Shown: piece by piece, positions 39,877-47,912 of the stretch | How the letters are laid out: every line of letters starts with the position of its first letter | Numbering within the stretch: position 1 is the first letter of the stretch | NCBI RefSeq assembly: GCF_031157255.1 | Contig: NZ_JAVIFX010000011.1 | Span: forward strand, 62,001 to 126,000 | Reading direction: 5' to 3' | Source of the DNA: Bradyrhizobium sp. LHD-71 | GTDB lineage: Bacteria > Pseudomonadota > Alphaproteobacteria > Rhizobiales > Xanthobacteraceae | DNA: 64,000 nucleotides | Program-made: the position numbers and the translations under genes | Notes under the pieces: model-generated | Database searches by the model: none | Told to the model about the DNA's origin: nothing | What the model saw: only the letters and a program-made list of their open reading frames with translations

Positions 39877-40887
39877 GTGACATTCTGGATTATCCTTGCG
39901 CTTGCGGCGTTCATTCTCGTCCTGACGGTCGTCAGCATCTACGGTCTGCTTCCGGCGATGCGGATCGTGCCGGATGATACGAAGTTCGACTTCACCCGCT
40001 TTCGTCGCATCAGCTTTCCGATCTCGGCAGCGCTGTCGATCTTCGCGATCGCGCTTTATTTCACCCACGGCCTGAATTTCGGCATCGATTTCCGCGGCGG
40101 CACGCTGATCGAAGTCCAGCAGAAGGGGGGGCCCGCCGATATCGCACAGTTGCGCTCGACGCTTGGAGGCCTCGGGCTCGGCGACGTACAGCTGCAGTTG
40201 TTCGGCGGTCCGTCCGACGTGCTGATCCGCATCGCCCAGCAGCCCGGCGGCGATGCCGAGCAGCAGGCGGCGATCCAGAAGGTGCGGCAGGCGCTAGGCG
40301 ATGCGGTCGAATATCGCCGTGTCGAAGTGGTTGGGCCGCGCGTTTCGAGTGAACTGCTTGCCTATGGTGTCGGCGGCCTGATGCTCGCGATCCTTGGCAT
40401 CCTGATGTATCTCTGGTTCCGCTTCGAGTGGCAGTTCGCGCTCGGCGCCATGATCGCCAACGTGCACGATCTCGTGCTGACACTGGGCTTCATGTCGATC
40501 GCGCAGATCGATTTCGATCTGACCAGCATTGCCGCGCTGTTGACGATTCTCGGCTATTCGCTGAACGATACGGTCGTCATCTACGACCGGATCCGCGAAA
40601 TGCTTCGCCGCTACAAGAAGATGCCGATGCCCGAACTGTTGAACGTGTCGATCAACTCGACCCTGTCGCGCTCGATCATCACCCACGTCACGGTGACGCT
40701 CGCCCTGGTGGCGCTTCTCCTGTTCGGCGGCAAGGCGATCCACAGCTTCACCGCAACGATGATGTTCGGCGTGGTTCTGGTCGGCACCTACACCTCGATC
40801 TTCATCGCAGCTCCGATCCTGATCTATCTCGGCGTCGGCACCAGCCGTATCGACGACGACACGCTGGCCAAGCCGCCGCGGCCGTGA
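39877..40887 (+). CDS. secF: protein translocase subunit SecF
   Basis: Partner of SecD, 336 residues with a GTG start at 39877 (MTFWIILALAAF). The part before MRIVPDDTKFDFTRFRR forms one extra hydrophobic helix ahead of the core SecF fold, as seen in related genera; ATG 39958 would omit it. Core motifs are GLNFGIDFRGGTLIEV and YSLNDTVVIYDRIREMLR. The stop overlaps the next start (GTGA), so the downstream DUF498 gene is translationally coupled to secF. Confidence 0.95.
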   Translation: MTFWIILALAAFILVLTVVSIYGLLPAMRIVPDDTKFDFTRFRRISFPISAALSIFAIALYFTHGLNFGIDFRGGTLIEVQQKGGPADIAQLRSTLGGLGLGDVQLQLFGGPSDVLIRIAQQPGGDAEQQAAIQKVRQALGDAVEYRRVEVVGPRVSSELLAYGVGGLMLAILGILMYLWFRFEWQFALGAMIANVHDLVLTLGFMSIAQIDFDLTSIAALLTILGYSLNDTVVIYDRIREMLRRYKKMPMPELLNVSINSTLSRSIITHVTVTLALVALLLFGGKAIHSFTATMMFGVVLVGTYTSIFIAAPILIYLGVGTSRIDDDTLAKPPRP

Positions 40888-41273
40888 CGGGGACCCCCGA
40901 GGCCGGTGGGCGCCACCTGCCGCACGCGGCCGCGATCGACGCGTACGGCAATGGCGGCTTCCGCTTCGCCGACATGTCGCATCGCGGCTCGCTCCTATGT
41001 ATGCCGGACGGCATCTGGGCCTGGCCGGTCGAACGCCCCGACCAGATCGACGAGAAATCGTTAGCACTGGTTTTCGCGCGCGCGAGCGCACTGGACACGC
41101 TGATTATCGGCACCGGCAGGGAGATTGCGCCGTTCCCGGAGACGCTTCGGCAGGCGCTGCGGTCGGTCCATGTGGTGGTCGACGTGATGCAGACCGGTCC
41201 GGCCATTCGTGTCTACAACATCATGATCGGCGAGCGCCGCCGCGTCGCCGCCGGTCTGATTGCCGTGCCATGA
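40884..41273 (+). CDS. DUF498/Mth938-like protein, NDUFAF3 family
   Basis: A 129-residue protein beginning at GTG 40884, inside the secF stop. The fold is the Mth938/NDUFAF3 type: IDAYGNGGFRFADMSHRGSLL, DTLIIGTGREIAPFPETLRQAL and the VVDVMQTGPAIRVYNIMIGE block. The human homologue NDUFAF3 is an assembly factor for respiratory complex I, and such bacterial genes are known to lie next to secDF. The GTG start and coupling suggest tight co-expression with SecF. The open frame back to 40428 is an artefact of overlap with secF. It is inferred to help membrane-complex biogenesis, not known to be an enzyme. Confidence 0.85.
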   Translation: MTGTPEAGGRHLPHAAAIDAYGNGGFRFADMSHRGSLLCMPDGIWAWPVERPDQIDEKSLALVFARASALDTLIIGTGREIAPFPETLRQALRSVHVVVDVMQTGPAIRVYNIMIGERRRVAAGLIAVP

Positions 41274-42148
41274 GCGTGGTCGCGCAGGATCGATCCGGCG
41301 CCGACTATTGCGCGAGCCTGGTCCGGGGATCTGATTTCGAACGCTACGCGTCGACGCTGTTTGTGGCGCAAGACCAGGATCAGGACATCCGTCGGACATT
41401 GCTGGCGCTGTTTGCCTTCAATATCGAAATTGCGCGGATCCGCGAGCAGATTACCCAGCCGCTGGCCGGCGAAATCCGCCTGCAATGGTGGGCCGATCTG
41501 CTTGCAGGCACGTCGCACGGCGACGCTGCGGGCAATCCGGTCGCTGCCGAGTTGCTGCAGGCAATCGATCGCCACGCGCTGCCGCGCGAATTGCTCGGCG
41601 GCCTGATCGATGCCCACCGCTTCGACCTCTATGACGAACCGATGCAGACGATGCAGGAACTGGAAGCCTATCTTGAGGGCACGGCCTCGGCGTTATTCCG
41701 TCTGGCTTCACGCGTGCTTACAGGTACTGCGCAGCCTGACGATGACCTGATGCGCCACTCAGGCCTGGCGTTCGGGCTGACACGCATCGTCGAGGCGCTG
41801 CCGCGGCACGCCTCACGCGGACAAATCTACCTGCCCGTGGACGAATTGGACCGCGCCAATGTTGCGGCTCAGGACGTTCTCGCAGGTAAATCCACGCCTG
41901 AGCTGAAGGCTCTGCTACGCGAGTTGGCAATACAAGCCCGACAGCATCTGACGCTGACGTTGGAGCATCTGTCACGCGATCGCACTCCGGTACGCACGGC
42001 CTTGCTTCTCCTCGCCTTGCTCGATCGCAAGCTGCAACGGATCTCCTCTGCCTCCTTTGATCCGTTCGAGGTTCGGCGGCCTGCCGCCAATCTCGCCGTC
42101 CTGTGGACCTTGTGGCGCGCCTCGCGCCGTGAACCGTTCAGAGCTTAG
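41270..42148 (+). CDS. squalene/phytoene synthase-family protein, NDUFAF6-like
   Basis: A 292-residue isoprenoid-synthase fold protein coupled by ATGA overlap to the DUF498 gene. True phytoene/squalene synthases carry two Asp-rich motifs (DxxxD, often YCRxxDDxxD and RDxxED) for Mg-diphosphate binding. Here the matching places read AFNIEIARI (49-57) and RIVEALPRHASRGQIYLP (about 172-189), with the aspartates missing. This degenerate form is typical of NDUFAF6, a mitochondrial complex I assembly factor. So the protein is probably not a prenyl-condensing enzyme. No carotenoid or hopanoid genes lie nearby. Assembly-factor role is inferred from family and context. Confidence 0.8.
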   Translation: MSVVAQDRSGADYCASLVRGSDFERYASTLFVAQDQDQDIRRTLLALFAFNIEIARIREQITQPLAGEIRLQWWADLLAGTSHGDAAGNPVAAELLQAIDRHALPRELLGGLIDAHRFDLYDEPMQTMQELEAYLEGTASALFRLASRVLTGTAQPDDDLMRHSGLAFGLTRIVEALPRHASRGQIYLPVDELDRANVAAQDVLAGKSTPELKALLRELAIQARQHLTLTLEHLSRDRTPVRTALLLLALLDRKLQRISSASFDPFEVRRPAANLAVLWTLWRASRREPFRA

Positions 42149-42270
42149 CGCGCGAACAGCTGATTCCGGCCGCTGCCGCAGAATGCCTAGAGACTTGCTT
42201 GTTGCATTGATGAGGGCTGTTTCGCGGAGGGGCGGCCTACCCAGACGTCACCCGCTGGCCAGGCCGACAT

Positions 42271-43344
42271 CTAAAAGCTGAACCGGTCCCGCAAGTTCTT
42301 TCGCGCATCGCAGATCGCCTGTACCAACTCGCGTTCCGCAGGCGCCTGGATCAAGGGCTCGATCAGGTCGACCTGATTCATCGCGATCAACTGCAGGATC
42401 TCCTTGCGAATGGCGCCTTCGCGATCGCGCGGGAGGGCCGGCGCGATCTGGATATGCTCGGGCGGGTGTGGGGTCTTCGAGCCCGCAAGGGTGGAACGAA
42501 GGCTTGCCTCGAGATTGTCGCCGCCACCCTCGACAAAAGCGTAGAGGCCGACGCCGGCGCGGCGGTCGGCGAAGGCGACGATCGCCACGTCGCGCACGGA
42601 AGGGTTGGCCTTCATGCGCGCGATCAGAACCGGCGCATCGTTGACGAGCCGTTTTCCACCACCTTCGCGGTCGGTGAAGTTGAACAATCCGCGGGTGATC
42701 GCGACATAGACTTTCTTTCCGGTCATCAGCCAGAGCCGGGAGAAGATCGACTTTCGTCCCAGCACCTTGCGCTCTTGCGGCGTCAGCGCCGAAGGCGCAT
42801 AGCGACGCTTGTGTTTCAACAGGTGCCGCAGGTCTTCATAGGCAAGGATACGAAACAGTTTGCCGCGCCGCCTGAAGCTAGCTGCGAGCTGAAAATCCGT
42901 GACGTAGGCCTTGCCGTCGGTCCCGCGCAGCCAGTTCTGTTCCTTGGCAAGGTCGTTGTGACAGATGCCCGCACGGCGCAGTTTTCGCAGCGCGGCCTTC
43001 GCCGTCCTGAAATAGGCGACATCGCCCTCGGGCTTCGCCAGATGCAGCGCGACGCCGTCAATAAAGCCGCGCACCAGGGCGTCGCGCCCGCTCCAGAGCA
43101 ACTCGGGACCAACGCCCATGCCGCGGATGGCTGTGAGGGCTTTTCTTTCGCGGCTGAACAGATGATTGGCGAGGGGACGCGACCACCACGGCACCTGATC
43201 GAGCCGTCGCAGGATGGCGCCGGCGTCGCCGTCCGCAGTCCGAAACCGCCCGCGCTCGACGGTCGAGAACACGTCGCGTTTGAGCAGCGCGCCGGCTGAC
43301 CAGCGCTCGGCCAAAACTTTTGCGTCGTCCTCGGGCAGGCGCAT
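42271..43344 (-). CDS. kinase-like protein with a degenerate acyl-CoA-synthetase C-terminal domain
   Basis: A 357-residue protein. Residues ~20-200 show a RIO/lipopolysaccharide-kinase-like fold: a probable alpha-C glutamate in SRERKALTAI (64-73), catalytic loop CHNDLAKEQN (128-137; HND, downstream Asn) and VTDFQ (148-152) in place of DFG. No Gly-rich loop is evident. Residues ~246-323 look like the small C-terminal domain of ANL adenylating enzymes: VRDVAIVAFADR, VGLYAFVEGG and PEHIQIAPALPRDREG; the catalytic lysine of the usual GK motif is replaced (REGAIRK, 308-314). It follows trmFO by seven bases, so they are likely one operon. Start 43344 is chosen to avoid overlap with trmFO. Substrate unknown. 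Confidence 0.7.
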   Translation of the reverse strand: MRLPEDDAKVLAERWSAGALLKRDVFSTVERGRFRTADGDAGAILRRLDQVPWWSRPLANHLFSRERKALTAIRGMGVGPELLWSGRDALVRGFIDGVALHLAKPEGDVAYFRTAKAALRKLRRAGICHNDLAKEQNWLRGTDGKAYVTDFQLAASFRRRGKLFRILAYEDLRHLLKHKRRYAPSALTPQERKVLGRKSIFSRLWLMTGKKVYVAITRGLFNFTDREGGGKRLVNDAPVLIARMKANPSVRDVAIVAFADRRAGVGLYAFVEGGGDNLEASLRSTLAGSKTPHPPEHIQIAPALPRDREGAIRKEILQLIAMNQVDLIEPLIQAPAERELVQAICDARKNLRDRFSF

Positions 43345-43351
43345 GCGATGG

Positions 43352-44785
43352 TCAGGCCACGGCCGGGGCACGCATGTCGGCAATCCAGTGGTCAAGATCG
43401 CGCAGCGCGCGTGCGCTCAAGCCCTGCTTGCGTGCAATCGATTTTTCCGTGCCGCGCAGGCGTTTGCCATCCGAGCCTTTGGTCGGCGCGGACGCAAGCG
43501 GCGGGAAGAGCCCGAAGTTGATGTTCATCGGCTGGAACGAGCGCGGCCCGTTATCGATCGTCTCGATATGCCCGCCGGTGATGTGCCCCAACAGCGAACC
43601 CAGCGCCGTGGATGGCGGCGGTCCCATTACTTGCGCGTCGGTGGCGTCAGCAGCGGCGAACAGGCCAGCCATCAAGCCGACGCTGGCAGATTCGACATAA
43701 CCCTCGCAGCCGGTCATTTGTCCGGCAAAACGCAAGCGCGGTTCGCTGTGCAGGCGCAACTGGCTGTCGAGCAGCACCGGCGAATTGAGAAACGTATTGC
43801 GATGCAGCCCGCCGAGCCGCGCGAACTCGGCATTCGCAAGGCCTGGAATGCTGCGGAAGATGTGCACCTGCTCGGCGTGCTTCAGCTTCGTCTGGAAGCC
43901 GACCATGTTGTAGAGCGTGCCGAGTTTGTTGTCCTGGCGCAGCTGGACGATCGCGTAGGCCTTCACGGTCGGATTGTGCGGATTGGTCAAGCCGAACGGC
44001 TTCATTGGACCGTGCCGCAGCGTCTCGCGTCCACGCTCGGCCATCACCTCGATCGGCAGGCAACCGTCGAAGTAGGGCGTGTTGGTCTCCCACTCACGAA
44101 AACTGGTCTTTTCGCCGGCCAGCAGCGCATCGACGAAGGTCTCGTACTGCTCGCGCGTCATCGGGCAATTGATGTAGTCGGCATCGCCGCCACCCGGACC
44201 TACCTTGTCATAACGGGACTGAAACCATGCGACGTTCATGTCGATCGTGTCGCGATAGGCGATCGGCGCAATCGCGTCGAAGAACGCAAGCGAATCCTGG
44301 CCCGTGAGCTTGCGGATTTCGTTCGCAAGTGCTGCGGAGGTCAAGGGACCGGTGGCGATGATGACATTCTGCCAGTCAGCAGGCGGCAGGCCTGTGACCT
44401 CTTCGCGGCGGAGTTCGATCAGGGGGTGCCGCTCGAGTGCGGTCTGAACGGCGTTCGAGAAGCCGTGCCGATCAACGGCAAGCGCGCCGCCGGCCGGTAC
44501 CTTGTTAGCGTCAGCTGCGCGCATGATCAGCGAATCGAGCCGGCGCATCTCTTCGTGCAGCAGGCCGACGGCGTTGGTGGTCGCATCGTCGGAGCGGAAT
44601 GAATTGGAGCAGACGAGTTCCGCGCAGCTGTCCGTAACGTGCGCCTCCGTCGTCCGCGATGGACGCATTTCATGCAGCACCACGCGAACGCCACGGTTGG
44701 CGATCTGCCAAGCGGCTTCGGAGCCTGCGAGGCCTGCACCGATCACGTGAATTGATTTGTCGCGGAGATTCGTGGCTGACGTCAT
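43352..44785 (-). CDS. trmFO: methylenetetrahydrofolate-tRNA-(uracil-54-C5)-methyltransferase
   Basis: A folate- and FAD-dependent tRNA methyltransferase that makes T54 in the T-loop. The 477-residue protein starts with a dinucleotide motif ([14 protein letters not shown]), the phrase [12 protein letters not shown] and the catalytic-region [17 protein letters not shown] carries the second conserved cysteine. Length and motifs match TrmFO rather than MnmG. The kinase-like gene follows seven bases downstream. Confidence 0.96.
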   Translation of the reverse strand: MTSATNLRDKSIHVIGAGLAGSEAAWQIANRGVRVVLHEMRPSRTTEAHVTDSCAELVCSNSFRSDDATTNAVGLLHEEMRRLDSLIMRAADANKVPAGGALAVDRHGFSNAVQTALERHPLIELRREEVTGLPPADWQNVIIATGPLTSAALANEIRKLTGQDSLAFFDAIAPIAYRDTIDMNVAWFQSRYDKVGPGGGDADYINCPMTREQYETFVDALLAGEKTSFREWETNTPYFDGCLPIEVMAERGRETLRHGPMKPFGLTNPHNPTVKAYAIVQLRQDNKLGTLYNMVGFQTKLKHAEQVHIFRSIPGLANAEFARLGGLHRNTFLNSPVLLDSQLRLHSEPRLRFAGQMTGCEGYVESASVGLMAGLFAAADATDAQVMGPPPSTALGSLLGHITGGHIETIDNGPRSFQPMNINFGLFPPLASAPTKGSDGKRLRGTEKSIARKQGLSARALRDLDHWIADMRAPAVA

Positions 44786-44842
44786 GGCCAGACACGTAAA
44801 GGGCGCGCATCAGCGGCGCAACCGCGGAAGCGGGAAGGGTGC

Positions 44843-44881
44843 TCAAAACGACAGCGCCCGCTCGAGGCGGGCGTTATCGTT
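44843..44881 (-). terminator. intrinsic terminator of the DUF1127 gene
   Basis: A 15-base stem (44847-44861 with 44867-44881, 13 of 15 paired) with a 5-base loop. Read on the minus strand it is followed by TTTTGAGC. It lies between the DUF1127 stop (44912) and the trmFO start (44785), so trmFO likely has its own promoter. Confidence 0.6.
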
Positions 44882-44911
44882 TCGCTTGGGTCGCTCGCTT
44901 CCTTGAGGTCT

Positions 44912-45064
44912 TTAGTCGAGGGCCTGGCCGGCTGCGACGCGCGGGATGTCAGCACGGTCAATGCCGATGTCGGCAAGTTCACGATCCGTCAGCTGGGACA
45001 GTTCCCGCAGATTGCGATGATAGTCCTTGAAGGACTGAATCGCCCGAATAATACTGAGCAACAT
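44912..45064 (-). CDS. DUF1127 small protein
   Basis: A 50-residue protein, MLLSIIRAIQSFKDYHRN at the start, then the DUF1127 core RELSQLTDRELADIGIDRADIPRV. The ribosome site GAAGGAGAT (45072-45080) is very strong. DUF1127 proteins are Arg-rich small proteins of alphaproteobacteria; some studied members affect RNA metabolism, phosphate and carbon handling, or stress, but the role here is unknown. A CtrA-type site lies about 120 bases upstream and a terminator follows, so it is probably a monocistronic, cell-cycle-linked gene (inference). Confidence 0.88.
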   Translation of the reverse strand: MLLSIIRAIQSFKDYHRNLRELSQLTDRELADIGIDRADIPRVAAGQALD

Positions 45065-45486
45065 GATTTCGATCTCCTTCGTCCCGGTCAGGGCTCAACC
45101 TACCGTTGGAACCTATATAGATCATTCTTTCGCGATGCAGCAGAGCAAATGTTGCGATGCAGCTAAGCGAGGAATGCATAGGGCGTTAAGGGCTGATTAA
45201 TCATTCAGCGAATCGCCAAAATTTTCATGAATGGCCATTAATCGACTGAAACAGTTTAATATTTGAACTTCGTTGGGACAGAATTTCATATCGAAGGAAC
45301 GGTTCCTGTCGAATATTCTTTCGCGGAACAGATCCTTAGCTATGCATTCGCTTAACAGAATTGCGAACGTTAAAATGAATCACTGCTCATTTAAAGCCTG
45401 AACGGCAGCAACAGCGCTACCACAGTCGCTGCCCGCCGTTGCCATTCGTGCTCGCCATTGCTCGCTCACCGTGCGATAGCAGTCGT
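45065..45486. promoter_or_regulatory. AT-rich intergenic region between DUF1127 and the copper-related genes
   Basis: About 420 bases with no supported gene and visibly lower GC than the flanks. It holds the DUF1127 ribosome site, a TATATA (45114-45119), the CtrA-type site at 45185-45200, and an imperfect palindrome around AGGAACGGTTCCT at about 45288-45318. It must carry divergent promoters for DUF1127 (minus) and the Cys-rich/YcnI genes (plus). Confidence 0.6.
45185..45200 (-). promoter_or_regulatory. CtrA-type binding site upstream of DUF1127
   Basis: On the minus strand this reads TTAA-TCAGCCC-TTAAC, an exact TTAA-N7-TTAAC match, oriented toward the DUF1127 gene and 121 bases upstream of its ATG. 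It is one of two exact matches I noticed in intergenic DNA of this window; the other is at ftsB. Confidence 0.5.
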
Positions 45487-45873
45487 ATGCTGCGGAGAAC
45501 GTCTCTGAGATCCAAGCTGAGTAGAATCTTGCTCGCCTACGCGTTGGCATTGCAGGCGCTGCTTGGCGCTTGGGTCGGGCAGGCGGCCGCGGCAAGCTCG
45601 GCATCGTTGGACCCCGCAGCAGCCTTATGCCGCACGCTTGCGGGCGACGACACGCCGCAATCCGGAGATGAACACGCTCCAGCTGCACATTGTGCGCTGA
45701 TGTGCCTGACAGGCGTCTGTGCGGCGGGCGATCCGCCTGCAACGCTGGCGATGAGCATCGACTTTCCGGCCGGCGGCATCGTCCTCGGCTCGATGCCCGA
45801 CATCGGGCGTCTGCTGGCGACTTTGGCGCCGGGAGGCGGATTGAATGCGCGAGGTCCTCCGCAGATTGCGTGA
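45487..45873 (+). CDS. small secreted Cys/His protein upstream of a copper-chaperone gene (DUF2946-like)
   Basis: A 128-residue protein. A signal peptide (LLAYALALQALLGAWVGQAAAA) is followed by a mature part with cysteines in AALCRTL and HCALMCLTGVC. ATG 45487 is chosen as the start of the signal peptide. The small exported, Cys/His-rich DUF2946-like proteins often lie beside copper-handling genes, and the next gene, 40 bases on, is a YcnI-PCuAC fusion. Copper binding by the HC..C..C cluster is inferred; the family assignment is tentative. Confidence 0.6.
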   Translation: MLRRTSLRSKLSRILLAYALALQALLGAWVGQAAAASSASLDPAAALCRTLAGDDTPQSGDEHAPAAHCALMCLTGVCAAGDPPATLAMSIDFPAGGIVLGSMPDIGRLLATLAPGGGLNARGPPQIA

Positions 45874-45913
45874 ACGTGCCGCTCACCAGTTCACTCGATC
45901 CTCGGAGACCATC

Positions 45914-46933
45914 ATGACCAACATTCAGGCCGGCTGCGCGCGACCATTCAAGACGTTGTCGTTTGTCGCGGCTTTCACGGGCATTGCAATGTCGGGCGCC
46001 GCAGCGCACGTCACGCTTGTTACGCCGGAAGCGAGGGCGAATAGCCAATACAAGGCAGTGTTGCAGGTGCCGCACGGTTGCGATGGTGCGGCGACCATTG
46101 CCGTTCGTGTGCAGATCCCCGACGGGGTCATCGCCGTCAAGCCGATGCCGAAGGCTGGCTGGACGCTGAGCACCACGCGCGGTGCGTACGCGAAGGCTTA
46201 CGAAAACCACGGCCGCGAGGTGACCGAAGGCGTCAGGGAGATCGTCTGGTCCGGCGGGAATCTGGCCGATGACCATTTCGACGAATTCACGTTCGCAGCA
46301 AGGATTGCGACCGACGGCGGTGCGGCCAAAGCGGTCTATTTTCCGACCGTTCAGCAATGCAGCAAGGGTGAGGTGGCCTGGACGGAAATCCCTGCAGCGC
46401 AGCAGTCGCCACACGGTTTGAAGAAGCCGGCACCGTCGCTGAGGATTTCAACAACGGTGGCGCAGGCGGGTGGCGGGCATGAGCATCACGGCGCGGCCGC
46501 CGCGTCGGGTCCCGACACGTTCAAGGTCGGCGACATCGCGATCGCAGCTCCCTGGACACGGGCGACGCCCAGAGGTGCGAAAGTGGCCGGCGGCTATCTG
46601 AAGGTGACGAACAACGGCGCGGCCGCCGACAGGCTGGTCGGCGGAACGACCGATATCGCCGGGCGTGTGGAATTTCATGAGATGTCGGAGAGCGGCGGGG
46701 TGATGCGGATGCGCGCGCTCGATGCGGGGCTGGAGATCAAGCCGGGCCAGATGGTCGAGCTCACCCCGGGCGGCTATCACGTGATGTTCATGGATCTGAA
46801 GCGGCAGCTCAAAGCGGGCGACACCGTGAAGGCGACCTTGCGGTTCGAGAAGGCTGGTTCGGTCGAGGTGACCTTCCAGGTCGGCGCGGTCGGTGCAGGC
46901 AGCGGCCCGTCCACGCCACACCATCATCACTGA
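45914..46933 (+). CDS. YcnI (DUF1775) - PCuAC copper chaperone fusion
   Basis: A 339-residue exported protein with two copper-related domains. After the signal peptide (cleavage ..AAA, then H32VTLVTPEA) the YcnI domain begins with a histidine that would be N-terminal, as in copper-binding YcnI, and has PHGCDG, PKAGW and WSGG segments. A His-rich linker (GGGHEHHG) precedes a PCuAC domain with APWTRATPRGAKVAGGYL and the copper motif FHEM .. VMRM .. GYHVMFMDLK. The C-terminus ends HHHH. PCuAC supplies Cu(I) to cytochrome oxidase; fused YcnI suggests Cu(II)/Cu(I) handling in one chain. Probable operon with the Cys-rich gene upstream. Confidence 0.88.
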   Translation: MTNIQAGCARPFKTLSFVAAFTGIAMSGAAAHVTLVTPEARANSQYKAVLQVPHGCDGAATIAVRVQIPDGVIAVKPMPKAGWTLSTTRGAYAKAYENHGREVTEGVREIVWSGGNLADDHFDEFTFAARIATDGGAAKAVYFPTVQQCSKGEVAWTEIPAAQQSPHGLKKPAPSLRISTTVAQAGGGHEHHGAAAASGPDTFKVGDIAIAAPWTRATPRGAKVAGGYLKVTNNGAAADRLVGGTTDIAGRVEFHEMSESGGVMRMRALDAGLEIKPGQMVELTPGGYHVMFMDLKRQLKAGDTVKATLRFEKAGSVEVTFQVGAVGAGSGPSTPHHHH

Positions 46934-46947
46934 GGCGCATCCCTATT

Positions 46948-46970
46948 GCGAGCCATCCCAAGTGGCTCGC
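46948..46970. terminator. stem-loop between convergent genes
   Basis: GCGAGCCA (46948-46955) pairs exactly with TGGCTCGC (46963-46970) around a 7-base loop, between the end of the copper gene and the end of the patatin gene. No T-run, so a weak terminator candidate. Confidence 0.4.
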
Positions 46971-47006
46971 TATGGCCGCTCGAGGACGGCGTCGCTTTGC
47001 TGCGCG

Positions 47007-47843
47007 CTACCGGCCGAAGGAGGCCGCAAATGCGTCGCCGTCTCTCAATCCGAGTTCGTAGGCGGCGCGAATGCCGTCCGGGTTGGTGATGTCGAACTGG
47101 CCGACGCCGATCTTTCGTGATGGTTGCGTATAGGTGCGGCCGGCGACACGGGGAATCTGTTTGTAGACGCGCGTAAGCAACACCAGCGTGCGCCCACCCT
47201 TGGCCTCGACGTCGGCAAGAGGCTCGACCGGCACGTTGTCGACTAGTCCGCCGTCGAAGGCTGGGCGCCCGCTGACGAGCGTGACCGGCATGAACGGTGG
47301 CACGCCGCTTGTCGCCATCAGCGCGAGTCGAAGCGGCTCGGCTTCAGCGAACTCGCGGACACGAACGAACTCGGACTTGTAGCCGAGCTTGCGGCCGAAC
47401 CGCGGATGCACCGGATGCAGCAGCTTTTTTTCGATCTGATAAGCGGCGATGCCGAGAGCGGCGCCGGAGACCGGCGATAGCCAGCGTGGCAGGCGCGATA
47501 TCGCGAGCCGCAGATCAGTTAGCGTGTTCAGGCGGGCGAGGGCGGCCTCGTCGATGACGCGCTCCAGCAGATCGCGATACATCGGACCAACAGGGCAGAG
47601 TGGTTTTCCGCGTCGCCAGGCGGCGACGTCGAAGTTCTTCAGGTGATCGCCACAGCCGCCGATAACGAGCTCGCGCACGCGGTGGCCGGCGCCGAGCAGC
47701 GAATAGCAGGCCGTGAACGCGCCCGCGCTGGCGCCAACCACCAGCGCGGGCGTGAGGCCAAGTCGCTGCGCGGCCGCTTCGTAGAAGCCGCCTTGCCAGT
47801 AGCAGCGGTTACCGCCGCCTGCGAACGCGATTGCATCGAACAT
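47007..47843 (-). CDS. patatin-like phospholipase family protein
   Basis: A 278-residue serine hydrolase. The oxyanion motif is AFAGGGNRCYWQGG near the N-terminus, the nucleophile is VVGASAGA, and the catalytic aspartate is in FDGGLVDNVP. This Ser-Asp dyad is typical of patatin lipid acyl hydrolases. There is no signal peptide, so it should act in the cytosol or as an effector. ATG 47843 (MFDAIAFAGGG) is chosen; a TTG at 47861 would extend it by six residues. Substrate unknown. It lies 69 bases downstream of a DUF2189 gene on the same strand. Confidence 0.87.
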   Translation of the reverse strand: MFDAIAFAGGGNRCYWQGGFYEAAAQRLGLTPALVVGASAGAFTACYSLLGAGHRVRELVIGGCGDHLKNFDVAAWRRGKPLCPVGPMYRDLLERVIDEAALARLNTLTDLRLAISRLPRWLSPVSGAALGIAAYQIEKKLLHPVHPRFGRKLGYKSEFVRVREFAEAEPLRLALMATSGVPPFMPVTLVSGRPAFDGGLVDNVPVEPLADVEAKGGRTLVLLTRVYKQIPRVAGRTYTQPSRKIGVGQFDITNPDGIRAAYELGLRDGDAFAASFGR

Positions 47844-47912
47844 GAAAAGCTGCCCCGTCAACTCATACAGGACGAGGCAGCTTCCATGCCAAACGTGTTG
47901 CGAACAATCAAC

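Noticed and set aside
45290..45318. GGAAC near 45297 as an EcfG (general stress) promoter
   Set aside because: No CGTT-like -10 at the proper 16-17 base spacing on either strand; it fits an imperfect palindrome better.
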